From: an uncultured Phycisphaerales bacterium
GTDB taxonomy: Bacteria; Planctomycetota; Phycisphaerae; Phycisphaerales; SM1A02
Direction: 5' to 3'
Length of the DNA: 64,000 nt
NCBI GenBank assembly: GCA_905480395.1
Contig: CAJQQE010000022.1
Location: forward strand, 18,805-82,804
Shown here piece by piece: positions 9,694 through 17,727 of the stretch. The translations under genes and the position numbers were made by a program. Within the stretch, counting starts at the first letter, position 1. Each line of letters begins with the position of its first letter. Under the pieces are notes generated by a model that saw nothing but the letters and a program-made list of their open reading frames with translations, ran no database searches and had not been told where the DNA came from.

Positions 9694-10308
9694 ATGACCA
9701 ACTCCCCCAAGATTCAAGATCCGCGAAATGAGATCGAGCTTGCCGAAGGCGAAGAGATCGTTGACATCGCTCAATTCGATCATCACGCCATCATTCGCTA
9801 TCACTACCTGGGCCTCATCCCCGTCGCCATGTTCATCGTGACGATCCCCATCGTCCTGCTCGTTGGCCTTGGCTATCGCATTTTTCTCACGAGAATTGTG
9901 GCCAGTTGGTCGACGGTTCTGACCAACCGAAATCTGCACGTTCGAAAAGGGATTTTCAACAAGACTGAGAAGACCATCCCGCTCGAAAAGATCACCGATC
10001 TGTCGAGCGTCGAAGGGCTCCTCATGAGGTTTGCGGGAATCAAGCGACTGGGGATCGAAACCGCTGGCCAATCGGGGCCTGGGTCATTGGTGAGCCTCCT
10101 TGGCGTGGTTGGGTCGGATGCCTTCAGAGGTCGCGTGCTGGCCCAGCGAGATCACACCACGAAGGTCTCAGGGGCCCCTCAGAAGCCGGTGGCGGCCACG
10201 GACGCCGCGGAGCCGGCGGAGACAACCCTGATCGAGATCCGCGACACCTTGGCCAAGATGGCGGCCGACCTCCGCCAGGTCACCGAACAACTCGACCGAA
10301 CGGATTGA
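9694..10308 (+). CDS. PH-domain (bPH2/YdbS-like) membrane protein
   Basis: A 204-residue protein. After a polar N-terminus, residues about 42-66 form one long or paired hydrophobic segment. A bacterial PH-like domain follows (about 72-130), with the family features V-L-T-N-R-N-L-H-V-R-K-G, an N-K-T-E-K-T-I-P-L-E-K-I-T-D-L stretch and a final strand R-L-G-I-E-T-A-G. The C-terminal 60 residues hold an Ala/Pro linker and a predicted helix or coiled coil (about 168-200). This is the usual bPH_2 layout: helix pair, then one PH domain facing the cytoplasm. Function in the family is poorly known, with stress and membrane roles suggested. It stands alone between two terminators. Confidence 0.82.
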   Translation: MTNSPKIQDPRNEIELAEGEEIVDIAQFDHHAIIRYHYLGLIPVAMFIVTIPIVLLVGLGYRIFLTRIVASWSTVLTNRNLHVRKGIFNKTEKTIPLEKITDLSSVEGLLMRFAGIKRLGIETAGQSGPGSLVSLLGVVGSDAFRGRVLAQRDHTTKVSGAPQKPVAATDAAEPAETTLIEIRDTLAKMAADLRQVTEQLDRTD

Positions 10309-10688
10309 CCCCATTTCGCGGTCACCGATCTCTGGGGCATCAAATCGGCAATCGGGGCGAAGACGCGATCACGAGAATAGCCCCTCAGGTTGGTTGCTTG
10401 GCCGGTTGGTGGGCGGTGATCTGGTGACCACCTGGTTTGAACACCACGTCCCGAAGCTCATCAGGTCATCGACGACGTCCTGCCACCGTGGCCTCCTTGA
10501 GGCGTGCTTCTCTGAGGCAACCATTTGAAGGGTCCGCGCCGCGGCACCGAGAGACGCTTTCATCACGATCATCACGATCACCGCGCTCATCGGTCCAACC
10601 GATCCAACCGATCCTAAACACCGCGCGAAAAAGCGGTGGTACCGAGATCGGTACCACCGCTTTGATTCGTAGAGAAACTGGACTCCGT
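10309..10688. other. 380-base intergenic region with a terminator and short tandem repeats
   Basis: Between the PH protein and the leftward PEP-CTERM-like gene. At 10560-10612 it has two small tandem repeats (ATCACGATC twice and CCAACCGAT twice). The rest shows no convincing gene. A leftward frame of about 73 codons (10369-10590) lies downstream of the strong terminator at 10630-10663 and has no recognisable features. Confidence 0.5.
10630..10663 (-). terminator. strong terminator for the PEP-CTERM-like gene
   Basis: A perfect 15-bp stem (10630-10644 with 10649-10663) and a 4-base loop. On the minus strand it runs into TTTTTCGCG, 26 bases past the stop codon of the gene at 10689-11333. Confidence 0.9.
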
Positions 10689-11333
10689 TCAACCGCGTCG
10701 ACGACGACCGGCAAGACCGGCGAGGCCGAGGAGCGCCAGGGCGCCCGGAGCTGGAACGATGCCACCGTAGAAGTTGGTACCCCAAGCGGCACCGCTCTCT
10801 CCGCCGGGTTCCGGAATGTCGGCCTGGACATAGGTGAAGTCCAGTGAAATCCGGGTCGCGGAAGCCGCGCCAGCGTCGAGCAGGTAGTCCATATCGAAGC
10901 TGTACACAACGCCCGTCGAGGAGTCGCTCGACACGGTGCCAGCCACGATCGAGAATCCGTAGTCGTACCCCTCGCCGTACCAGAAGTTCAACTGGACGTT
11001 GCCGGTGTTACCGCCGTAGAGGTCTTTACCGTCTTCGATGAACATCTCGCCACCGAAGCTGATGGTCTCACCTTCGAAGAAACTGCCAGCCCATCCGAGC
11101 GTCTGGGTATAGCCGCTGTAGTTGGGCACACCACCGAAAGTTCCGTACGCCACGACGGCAGAGCTTCCACCGAAGAAACCAACGTTATAAGGACCTTCGG
11201 CGCCGCCGAATTGATCCCATCCAGCGGAGCCATTGGAGAAGTCTCCGTTCTCAAGTCCAAAAGGTTCAATGCCGGCGTTTGCCGCGGACGTCGCCAACGC
11301 TGCGATCGCGGTCGCAAGAATTACATTCTTCAT
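10689..11333 (-). CDS. secreted protein with PEP-CTERM-like sorting signal
   Basis: The start at 11333 is set by an AGGAG ten bases upstream and gives 214 residues. Residues 1-20 are a signal peptide (M-K-N-V-I-L-A-T, cut after A-N-A-G). The mature part opens with a G-L-E-N-G-D-F-S-N-G motif, common at the start of PEP-CTERM carbohydrate-binding-like sandwiches. It is rich in Gly, Tyr and Phe. The C-terminus is V-P-A-P-G-A-L-A-L-L-G-L-A-G-L, then R-R-R-R-G. This is the planctomycete form of a PEP-CTERM tail: a P-x-P motif, one transmembrane helix and an Arg cluster. It implies processing by an exosortase-like system not in this window. Ligand unknown. Confidence 0.85.
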   Translation of the reverse strand: MKNVILATAIAALATSAANAGIEPFGLENGDFSNGSAGWDQFGGAEGPYNVGFFGGSSAVVAYGTFGGVPNYSGYTQTLGWAGSFFEGETISFGGEMFIEDGKDLYGGNTGNVQLNFWYGEGYDYGFSIVAGTVSSDSSTGVVYSFDMDYLLDAGAASATRISLDFTYVQADIPEPGGESGAAWGTNFYGGIVPAPGALALLGLAGLAGRRRRG

Positions 11334-11581
11334 CTCTTCGAATCTCCTAAGGGAAGTGGCCATGGGAAGTGGTCACTGGGAAAAAAGGAACCTGACCTTT
11401 CTAATTGTGCGGATTCGGCACGCTGAAACAAGCATCGAGTACTCAAAAAAGAAGATTTTCTGTCGACCTGCCCTTGAACGCCCGGTACGCGACATGACTT
11501 CGTACCGCAAAGAAACAAATATTTATCGACATGGATCTCCTTGTTTCGCGGCGCCCAGAACGGGTTGGGTGACTCGTGACG

Positions 11582-12901
11582 TCATGGTCGCATGAATGCC
11601 TGCGAAATCCGATCACGCCACGCCACAAAAACATCGTCAAACTCGGGTTCGACGGCCGCCACCTGAGCGATGACGTTGAGGACGCCGGTCCGTCGACCAC
11701 GACGAATCGGCACCGCTGGATCATCCGGGTTCCGGGGATTCTCGGACGTGTTGTCGAGAAGAAACGATGCCATCAACGTCGTACCCGCGGACAAACGGAT
11801 CGGTGTCACGGGAACGTAGGTTTCTCGTTGATGATGATCCCAATCAGGAATCTCTAGAATCCGTTTCCGGACGCCGGAAGGAAAGACCGCATCAACCCAG
11901 AGGCTCTTGCAGATCTCTATCGCCCGAGGCGAGAGACCCACGAGATCAACGGCGCCTTCTAGGACGATCTCCTTTGACGTATAGGTCTTGACTACTTCAG
12001 CATCGATTTGAACGCGACCCACCGCCAAGGGCAACCAGCGCACCGGCCGAGATTCTTGATCCTCGGGGACCAACTCCAACTCAATGCGTTCCTGTAACCG
12101 CTCCACTTTGCCGGTTGGTCGATACTGAAACTGCGCTACAAGATCGCTCCCCCGCTCGACTGGCAGATGAAAACCCACCGGCAATCGAAAATCGCCAGAT
12201 CCATTCAGAATCATTCCATCCGCACCGACCGGTCGAAGCCCCGCATCGCCCCCCATCAGGAATCCAACTCGGGAATCTCGGTCATCGAGGTAGCGGCCGG
12301 TCCCTGTGGTATCAAAGGCGAATGCCGCGACTTTCATCGCCCGCGGCGCGGCGGCCACGTGCCGAATCGCTCGGACTTTCAGCGGCGCTGAATTCTGGAG
12401 CGGGAAGTTCACGCCATGAACATCGAGCTCGCCAGAATGCCAGGCGGGATCAGACTCTTCCGGAATCTCGTACGCCGCTGGCATCTGCAGCACCAGATCC
12501 GTTTGGAATGCACCGTCCACGGCCGCCACGAGTATCTTCGGTGGCCCTTCGCCGATCGGCGAACCGCCATCTCGCCACGCTCGAATCGCCGAAACCTCCG
12601 ACGCCGGAATGGTTCGTTGGTGCTCGAATACCCCTGCTCGTGGTAACCAAGGAGGCATTCGGCCCGCTTCAATCACTTCGATCAGAAACGTGGCGCGATT
12701 CTGGACAGCGTCGGAGGTCGCCAAGGAAAACGGCCCGCTTCGTCCGGGCGCGTGACAGGTCACACAACGAGTTTCGATGATCGAACCGATCTGGTCATTC
12801 CAAGTTGGAGGTTCGACCGTCGGGGCATCGATCTTCGGCGGTGTCGCCTGCCCAGAGACGCCCATGTTGAGCAGCGTGATGAACAACGCGGCCCAGATCA
12901 T
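11582..12901 (-). CDS. c-type cytochrome / copper monooxygenase-like exported protein
   Basis: The ATG at 12901 overlaps the stop of the upstream redoxin gene (ATGA), which sets the start. The 439-residue product begins with a signal peptide (M-I-W-A-A-L-F-I-T, about 1-18). A haem c motif C-V-T-C-H lies at 46-50, in the planctomycete cytochrome setting C-H-A-P-G-R-S-G-P-F with R-M-P-P-W-L-P and I-R-A-W-R-D-G-G-S-P downstream. The rest resembles the ascorbate-dependent copper monooxygenase-like domains found with it in planctomycete redoxin-cytochrome proteins. Not all copper-ligand histidines are obvious, so catalytic activity is uncertain. A role in periplasmic redox chemistry with the adjacent redoxin is inferred. 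Confidence 0.75.
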   Translation of the reverse strand: MIWAALFITLLNMGVSGQATPPKIDAPTVEPPTWNDQIGSIIETRCVTCHAPGRSGPFSLATSDAVQNRATFLIEVIEAGRMPPWLPRAGVFEHQRTIPASEVSAIRAWRDGGSPIGEGPPKILVAAVDGAFQTDLVLQMPAAYEIPEESDPAWHSGELDVHGVNFPLQNSAPLKVRAIRHVAAAPRAMKVAAFAFDTTGTGRYLDDRDSRVGFLMGGDAGLRPVGADGMILNGSGDFRLPVGFHLPVERGSDLVAQFQYRPTGKVERLQERIELELVPEDQESRPVRWLPLAVGRVQIDAEVVKTYTSKEIVLEGAVDLVGLSPRAIEICKSLWVDAVFPSGVRKRILEIPDWDHHQRETYVPVTPIRLSAGTTLMASFLLDNTSENPRNPDDPAVPIRRGRRTGVLNVIAQVAAVEPEFDDVFVAWRDRISQAFMRP

Positions 12902-13590
12902 GGCGAACCCTTCCCGACCTTCTCGATCAAACATCCCACCGCCGGCCGCTTGGCAACTGGAACCGGACGACCCGTGACGATCTGGGAGATCACGTCTCTG
13001 GCGTAGGCTTTGGTCGCATTGCGTCGACGGCGTCCGATCTCTGCGTAGAGATTGTCGAACGGACCGCGATAGCGAAGCGTCCACGCAACGTCGGAACGAG
13101 TCAGGATGAAGACTTCGGGAACGACCGTCGCCTTGAATTCTCGAACCAGTTGCTGCTGGGGGTCAAGAAGCACCGGCATTTCCAATTGACGTTCCCGGGC
13201 ATGCAAAGACGCTGATTCGGCCGTCGTTGCGACCATTGGATGGACAACGAAAAACCGCCCGCCAACCTTTTTGACCGCATCGTGAAGCCTTCGAATCTCC
13301 GGAATGCTGGCGTTGGCGATCGGGCAGGTGGTGCTGATCATCGCCACCACGACCAGATCGGGACCGTCTTGGTCAAACAAACCGCGCGCTGCCCCGGTGG
13401 TATCGGCCAGTTTGAATTCAGCAAGCCGTGCTTGGGAAAGCGTGGGAAGCGGCGTTCCTTCGCGGGGCGGCGAAGTCTCCTCGACTTGTTCAATGGATTC
13501 AATGGTTCCGCCAGATTGACCCTGCTCGGACTGCGCGGATGGCCCCGTCCCGACCACAATCGAGATCAGCAGAAGGGTGATGATGCACAT
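12898..13590 (-). CDS. exported peroxiredoxin-like (redoxin) protein
   Basis: A start at 13590 follows AGGAG with seven-base spacing and gives 230 residues with a signal peptide (M-C-I-I-T-L-L-L-I-S, about 1-19). The thioredoxin-fold body spans about 52-205. The likely peroxidatic cysteine is C89 in T-T-C-P-I-A-N, and V-P-E-V-F is the cis-Pro segment. C220 near the end (V-G-C-L-I) is a candidate second redox cysteine. In many planctomycetes a redoxin of this type is fused to a cytochrome c and copper monooxygenase-like region. Here the two parts are separate but overlap by ATGA, so they are probably made together and act together in the periplasm. Confidence 0.8.
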   Translation of the reverse strand: MCIITLLLISIVVGTGPSAQSEQGQSGGTIESIEQVEETSPPREGTPLPTLSQARLAEFKLADTTGAARGLFDQDGPDLVVVAMISTTCPIANASIPEIRRLHDAVKKVGGRFFVVHPMVATTAESASLHARERQLEMPVLLDPQQQLVREFKATVVPEVFILTRSDVAWTLRYRGPFDNLYAEIGRRRRNATKAYARDVISQIVTGRPVPVAKRPAVGCLIEKVGKGSP

Positions 13591-13649
13591 CGGGAGACTC
13601 CTTTCCAATTCCTCGGTTCGAAACCGCCATCGGGTTGAAAACGACGAAA

Positions 13650-13678
13650 GCGGCGGGACGGTTTGACCGTCCCGCCGC
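13650..13678 (-). terminator. terminator after the YHYH gene
   Basis: A perfect 13-bp GC-rich stem (13650-13662 with 13666-13678) and a 3-base loop. On the minus strand it is followed by TTTCGTCGTTTTC, 22 bases past the stop of the gene at 13701. It separates that gene from the redoxin operon. Confidence 0.9.
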
Positions 13679-13700
13679 ATCCATTCGTTTCATTCGAGCA

Positions 13701-14771
13701 TCAACCGCCGCAGAATTGAACCGCCGCCTTCTGACAGGCCGCATCCCACTGGTCACAGCAGTACTCAAATCCGGGCAGGTTATGAACACAGTTGCAGATC
13801 GGAGGTGGGATCATGTTCTGAGCGCAACCGTCGCATCCGCCACCACCACCACCGCCACCGCCGCCACCGGCGAAGTTAGACGTTTCGGGTTCCGCGGCAA
13901 AGCAACCGATGTTCCAGGGAAAACCGTCGTTCGGAAGGTTGCGTTCGAGCGCTAACTGATAAGAAATGGCGTGATAGTGATACCCACGAGCCGGGTCATC
14001 ATGCCCATTACAGGCGTCGAGCGTTCGTTTTCCGTCCATCTCCGCAGCCAGAATTCCATCCTCTTCCCAAGGACCGTAGACCGGAATGCCGTCAAAGGCA
14101 TACCCGATGAGCGTGGAGTGCCCACCGGAGTAGGGCTCAATACATGGTGAATACTGGTGATAGTGATACCGGGCATCTGGCGACGGGTGCGCGTTGCAGG
14201 CGTCCATGCAAATCGTATCCGGCGCCGTGATGCCGCCACCGTCGTAGGGGTTGTAGAAGGCAACCCCGTTGACCATGATTCCGATGGGTCCCGGCTGAAC
14301 CAAGGCGTCAACGGCGGGACTTCCCGTCATCTCGGGCTCGAGCGGAATCATCCACCTGTCATTCTGATTGCCGACCGAATTGGGGTTGCCGCACTCGCCG
14401 GGAAAGTTGCCGTACTCGTGATCAGGAATACCGGTACCAGTGACGACCAAAAACTCACCCTCAACAGCGATGACCACATTCGAGTGAAAATTGTGGCAGG
14501 TCGAACCCCACTGGCTCATGAGGTAGCCGATCTCGAAGCCGTTGGTGCTGCCGTCGCCGTTGAAGTCAGGTTGGCCCGTACCCCACTGTGACACCAGCAA
14601 TCCGAGATCCGCGGCGTCCACGTGAAGATCACGATTCAGGTCGGCAAGGCAGAAGATGCCTCCGGGCTGGGTATCGACTGGCGTCGCAGATCGGCCACCG
14701 CCGGCTGCTGAGACGGACGCGGAAAGCGCGAACGCTGCAAAGATGCTTAACCTTGAGAGATTCGAACTCAT
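13701..14771 (-). CDS. secreted YHYH-domain protein with N-terminal dockerin-like loops and Cys-rich tail
   Basis: The start ATG at 14771 gives 356 residues and a signal peptide cut near S-V-S-A-A. Residues about 41-92 hold two D-L-N-R-D/D-F-N-G-D loops of the dockerin-like type, here at the N-terminus rather than the usual C-terminus. Residues about 95-300 are the YHYH domain. It shows Y-H-Y-H near 205, a second Y-H-Y-H near 268, the C-N-A-H-P-S-P-D-A segment and F-D-G-I-P-V-Y-G. A ten-glycine linker leads to a tail with C-D-G-C, C-N-C and C-C-D-Q-W-D-A-A-C, matching the Cys module in the protein at 5436-6956. YHYH proteins are secreted and thought to be metal-binding; the reaction is unknown. 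Confidence 0.85.
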   Translation of the reverse strand: MSSNLSRLSIFAAFALSASVSAAGGGRSATPVDTQPGGIFCLADLNRDLHVDAADLGLLVSQWGTGQPDFNGDGSTNGFEIGYLMSQWGSTCHNFHSNVVIAVEGEFLVVTGTGIPDHEYGNFPGECGNPNSVGNQNDRWMIPLEPEMTGSPAVDALVQPGPIGIMVNGVAFYNPYDGGGITAPDTICMDACNAHPSPDARYHYHQYSPCIEPYSGGHSTLIGYAFDGIPVYGPWEEDGILAAEMDGKRTLDACNGHDDPARGYHYHAISYQLALERNLPNDGFPWNIGCFAAEPETSNFAGGGGGGGGGGGCDGCAQNMIPPPICNCVHNLPGFEYCCDQWDAACQKAAVQFCGG

Positions 14772-14963
14772 GATGGAAGGCTCCAGTGAACGGGCCGAGG
14801 ACCTCTGGCTCGAATTGGCCAGATGAATGGTCCAAGGCAGACCGTGCCACACCGATCCATTGCACTCGAGTCTGACACCTGGGGACCACAATGTGCCGTC
14901 ACGCTCACTCTTTCGGAGAATTTCCAGAGTACTCGGACGCCCATCTCGATCATTGCGGTCCGA

Positions 14964-15947
14964 TTACGAACCGGGATTGAAATCCATGGGCTCAAGATTC
15001 CCCGTCGCGCGGCGCGTAAAGGTGATCCGAGCCGGCGGCCCAGTGGCGCCTTCAGCCCCAACCGGTGGGAATACGGTCATCGAACGACGCCCGCCTTCGG
15101 CGCGAGCCGCCTCGTTGGCACCTCTTCGACGATCGAGTGTTTGATCCCACTCAAGTACCAGCAGCGAGACCTCATAGGTATCGGCATCAAACTCCACCCG
15201 AATCCGGTCCGGTGATTTCTCGTCGACGTCGACCCGCTTGGTGGCAACGAGGGTCGGTGACATGGTCCGCGTGGTCGCGGCCACCAAGTCGTATCCCTTT
15301 TCCACCCGCAGGAGCATGGCAGGAATGGCATCGATCAGCAGATCAAGCCCGCCACCCAAGGTGCGATCACCCCACTCGATTCGTTTGAACCGATTCACCA
15401 ACCCCTGAGAGTTCCGCTCCCAACCCCCCTGCTCGTCCACCCCCCAAGCTTGCGCCCGTTCGACCGGCTCCTGAACCTCGAATCGGAGCAGTGGATGATT
15501 TCCCGCACGAGAGAGAACCTCCACCCATCCCTCGCGGTCTGAGGCCTCGAAGCCCGATGGCGCCTCGATCACCACGCCGAATCTTCGAGCGTCGACGTTC
15601 TCCGCCGCGATCTTGGCCCGAGCAATGATGCGTTCGGCTCGGACCTCGGACGGCTGAGCCAAGATGGTGATCGCGACCAAGGCGGCCACCGAACCCACCC
15701 CCCCGAGAGCAGCGATCCACCATCGTCGACGTTTCGAAGCGAGGGGTCCGGGCGTCACGCTCGACCCCGATCTATCCGATGTCTCCAAGGCCTCCAAGGT
15801 CTCCGATGCGCGGATGACGTTCATGGCCGATTGAATTCGGCGCTCTTCGTCAAGTCGTTCCGTTGCGTGCGTCGCCCGGAGCATCGCTTCGATCATCCGT
15901 TCGTCAGCTTCTCGATTCGGATCAGGTTTGGACTCGTTTGAATTCAC
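14964..15947 (-). CDS. putative membrane-bound anti-sigma factor
   Basis: A 327-residue protein starting at a GTG that overlaps the stop of the upstream sigma-factor gene (GTGA). Residues 1-70 are polar and helical, rich in Glu and Arg as in sigma-binding anti-sigma domains. One transmembrane helix follows about 76-98 (W-W-I-A-A-L-G-G-V-G then hydrophobic). The remaining 225 residues lie outside the membrane and resemble LolA/RseB-like sensor domains in their strand-rich pattern. This layout and coupling fit a one-pass anti-sigma factor that releases the ECF factor on an envelope signal. It has no zinc-finger H-x-x-x-C-x-x-C motif, so it is not of the ZAS type. Role inferred mainly from context. 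Confidence 0.65.
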   Translation of the reverse strand: MNSNESKPDPNREADERMIEAMLRATHATERLDEERRIQSAMNVIRASETLEALETSDRSGSSVTPGPLASKRRRWWIAALGGVGSVAALVAITILAQPSEVRAERIIARAKIAAENVDARRFGVVIEAPSGFEASDREGWVEVLSRAGNHPLLRFEVQEPVERAQAWGVDEQGGWERNSQGLVNRFKRIEWGDRTLGGGLDLLIDAIPAMLLRVEKGYDLVAATTRTMSPTLVATKRVDVDEKSPDRIRVEFDADTYEVSLLVLEWDQTLDRRRGANEAARAEGGRRSMTVFPPVGAEGATGPPARITFTRRATGNLEPMDFNPGS

Positions 15948-16510
15948 GCCAAGACTCCTTTCGTTCGGAGACAGTCCGCCAGTAGGTGGCGAGCTCTCTG
16001 AAGCCGTTTCTTCGCGGCTTCCATTCCCATCTCGGTCGCGGCCGCGACTTCTGCGACCGAACGGTCGCCGCGATAGAGAATTTCAACCGCATCTCGGTAC
16101 CGTTCCGGAAGCTGTTCGACGCAAGCCTGCAGCGTCTCGAGCGGATCATGCTCCAGTCCGATCCAGGCTCGTTCCAAGGCCTCGGCTCGAACCTCCAGCG
16201 CCTCGACCACTTTGGAATCGACCACGACTTCCCGCTTCCCTTTTCGAAACATGGCCAATGCGGTGAGGTGTGCGATCCCCCGAAGCCAAGGGCCAAAGGG
16301 ACGCGCTCGATCGAAGGACTCGAATCGCCGCCACGCCACCAGGAGCGTCTCCTGAAAGACATCCTCCGCCAGCGACTCATTTCGGACCATGGCCCTGATG
16401 AAGGCCATCAGATGTCCCGCGTTCTGACGCATGAGGACTTCGAACACCTCCGTCGCCGAAGGATGGCTTCCGCTTGAAGGTTCTGAGAGATGATCCGAGT
16501 TCAATTTCAT
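15944..16510 (-). CDS. ECF-type RNA polymerase sigma factor
   Basis: A 188-residue protein of ordinary ECF length. Region 2 (about 26-92) has the typical L-A-E-D-V-F-Q-E-T-L-L-V-A-W and F-G-P-W-L-R-G-I-A segments. Region 4 (about 125-182) has L-P-E-R-Y-R-D-A-V-E-I-L-Y and the helix-turn-helix V-A-E-V-A-A-A-T-E-M. It ends in an L-Q-R-A-R-H-L-L helix. It directs RNA polymerase to a small regulon, usually including its own promoter. The downstream, GTGA-coupled membrane protein is its probable anti-sigma factor. Planctomycetes encode many such pairs; the signal is unknown. Confidence 0.92.
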   Translation of the reverse strand: MKLNSDHLSEPSSGSHPSATEVFEVLMRQNAGHLMAFIRAMVRNESLAEDVFQETLLVAWRRFESFDRARPFGPWLRGIAHLTALAMFRKGKREVVVDSKVVEALEVRAEALERAWIGLEHDPLETLQACVEQLPERYRDAVEILYRGDRSVAEVAAATEMGMEAAKKRLQRARHLLADCLRTKGVLA

Positions 16511-16654
16511 CCTTCTATCTTGACGCCAATTCGTGAATCGGGACCGTTCTTTCTCGTTTAATGTCCTTCATGCCGCGAATTTCCCCACTGGATCAACTGA
16601 GAGCACTCCATTCGCCCCGCCCCCGCCCCCTGGGATTTTGAGAGAATCCGACGA

Positions 16655-17632
16655 ATGCCTCCATCACCTCCAACCGATTTTTTCCGCCCAGAAGCGGTCG
16701 ATCCCGAACTTCAACGACTCCTGATCTTGGTTCACGACGTTCAACAACCATGCCTGACCAGCATGACCCCCGCAGACGCCAGAGCGTGGTCAAGTCGATT
16801 TCTTGATCCCCATCAACCTCGTCGCCCCGTGGCACGCGTTCTTGATCGGTCCTTTCCCGGGCCGGGCGGCGACGTTCCAATTCGGCTCTATCACCCAAAC
16901 CCGGGGACCATTCTTCCGACCCTCGTTTTCTTCCACGGGGGCGGATGGGTGCTCGGCGATCTGGATGCCGCGGACGAGTCGATGCGGCGGATCGCGATCG
17001 ACGCCGAGTGCCTGGTCATTTCTGTCGACTACCGCCTGGCCCCCGAATCTCCGTATCCCGCCGCCGTCGAAGATGCGATCGCCGCGGTGGCTTGGTCTGC
17101 CACCCACACCGAGGAATTCGGTGGTGATCCAACGCGACTGGCGGTTGGCGGAGACAGTGCCGGGGGGAATCTGGCCGCCGTCGCGGCGATCGATGATCGA
17201 GATTCCGGCGCGGGTCGAATCTCTTTTCAGTTTCTGGTCTACCCGGTGACCGATGCTGATTTCAACCGACCAAGCATGTTCCAGTTTGCGGAGAGACTGC
17301 TGCTCGAACGTCAAGCGATGTCTTGGTTCTGGAATCACTACTGCCCCGATCTTCCATCCCGGAAAAACTGGAATGCCAGCCCGGTGCGCACCCCTGATCT
17401 CTCCGGCCTCGCGCCGGCGTTCATCCACCTCGCCGCGCACGACCCTCTGTTCGATGAGGGTTGCGAATTCGCGCATCGGCTCCAAGAGGCCGGCGTGCGT
17501 ACCGAACTCCGCATCGCACCGACGATGGTCCATGGATTCTTCGGGCTCGCCGAGGTCTCCAAGGCCGCAGACCGGGAGATTCAGGAAGCGTGCCGGATCC
17601 TTCGACACGAGCTGCATGGTCTCCCCAGCTAA
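16655..17632 (+). CDS. alpha/beta hydrolase, hormone-sensitive-lipase family esterase
   Basis: A 325-residue protein with every landmark of the HSL (bacterial type IV) esterases. The oxyanion motif H-G-G-G is at 94-97, and S-V-D-Y-R-L-A-P-E at about 123-131. The nucleophile is S168 in G-D-S-A-G-G, the acid D263 in A-H-D-P-L, and the base H293 in V-H-G-F. No signal peptide is apparent, so it is probably cytoplasmic. It would hydrolyse short-chain acyl esters. It is divergent from the sigma-factor gene and convergent with the S9 peptidase gene. Confidence 0.92.
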   Translation: MPPSPPTDFFRPEAVDPELQRLLILVHDVQQPCLTSMTPADARAWSSRFLDPHQPRRPVARVLDRSFPGPGGDVPIRLYHPNPGTILPTLVFFHGGGWVLGDLDAADESMRRIAIDAECLVISVDYRLAPESPYPAAVEDAIAAVAWSATHTEEFGGDPTRLAVGGDSAGGNLAAVAAIDDRDSGAGRISFQFLVYPVTDADFNRPSMFQFAERLLLERQAMSWFWNHYCPDLPSRKNWNASPVRTPDLSGLAPAFIHLAAHDPLFDEGCEFAHRLQEAGVRTELRIAPTMVHGFFGLAEVSKAADREIQEACRILRHELHGLPS

Positions 17633-17672
17633 AGACCTGCCCGCGGCGGCAGACGGCTTGGGCAAAAACGAA

Positions 17673-17706
17673 ACCGCCCCGCCCTCAAAGACGAGGACGG
17701 GACGGT
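17673..17706 (-). terminator. terminator between convergent genes
   Basis: A 14-base imperfect stem with two C-A mismatches (17673-17686 with 17693-17706) and a 6-base loop. On the minus strand a T-rich tail (TTTCGTTTTTGCC) follows, so it most likely ends the S9 peptidase transcript from the right. It may also stop the esterase transcript. Confidence 0.65.
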
Positions 17707-17727
17707 GTTTGATCGGGACCGGTGCGA

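Noticed and set aside
10369..10590. Leftward frame of about 73 codons with a hydrophobic start (M-S-A-V-I-V-M-I-V-M)
   Set aside because: It lies just past a strong terminator, its start overlaps short tandem repeats and it has no clear ribosome site or family motif.
12902..13084. Upstream extension of the cytochrome c gene
   Set aside because: It overlaps the redoxin gene, and the ATGA-coupled start at 12901 begins directly with a signal peptide.
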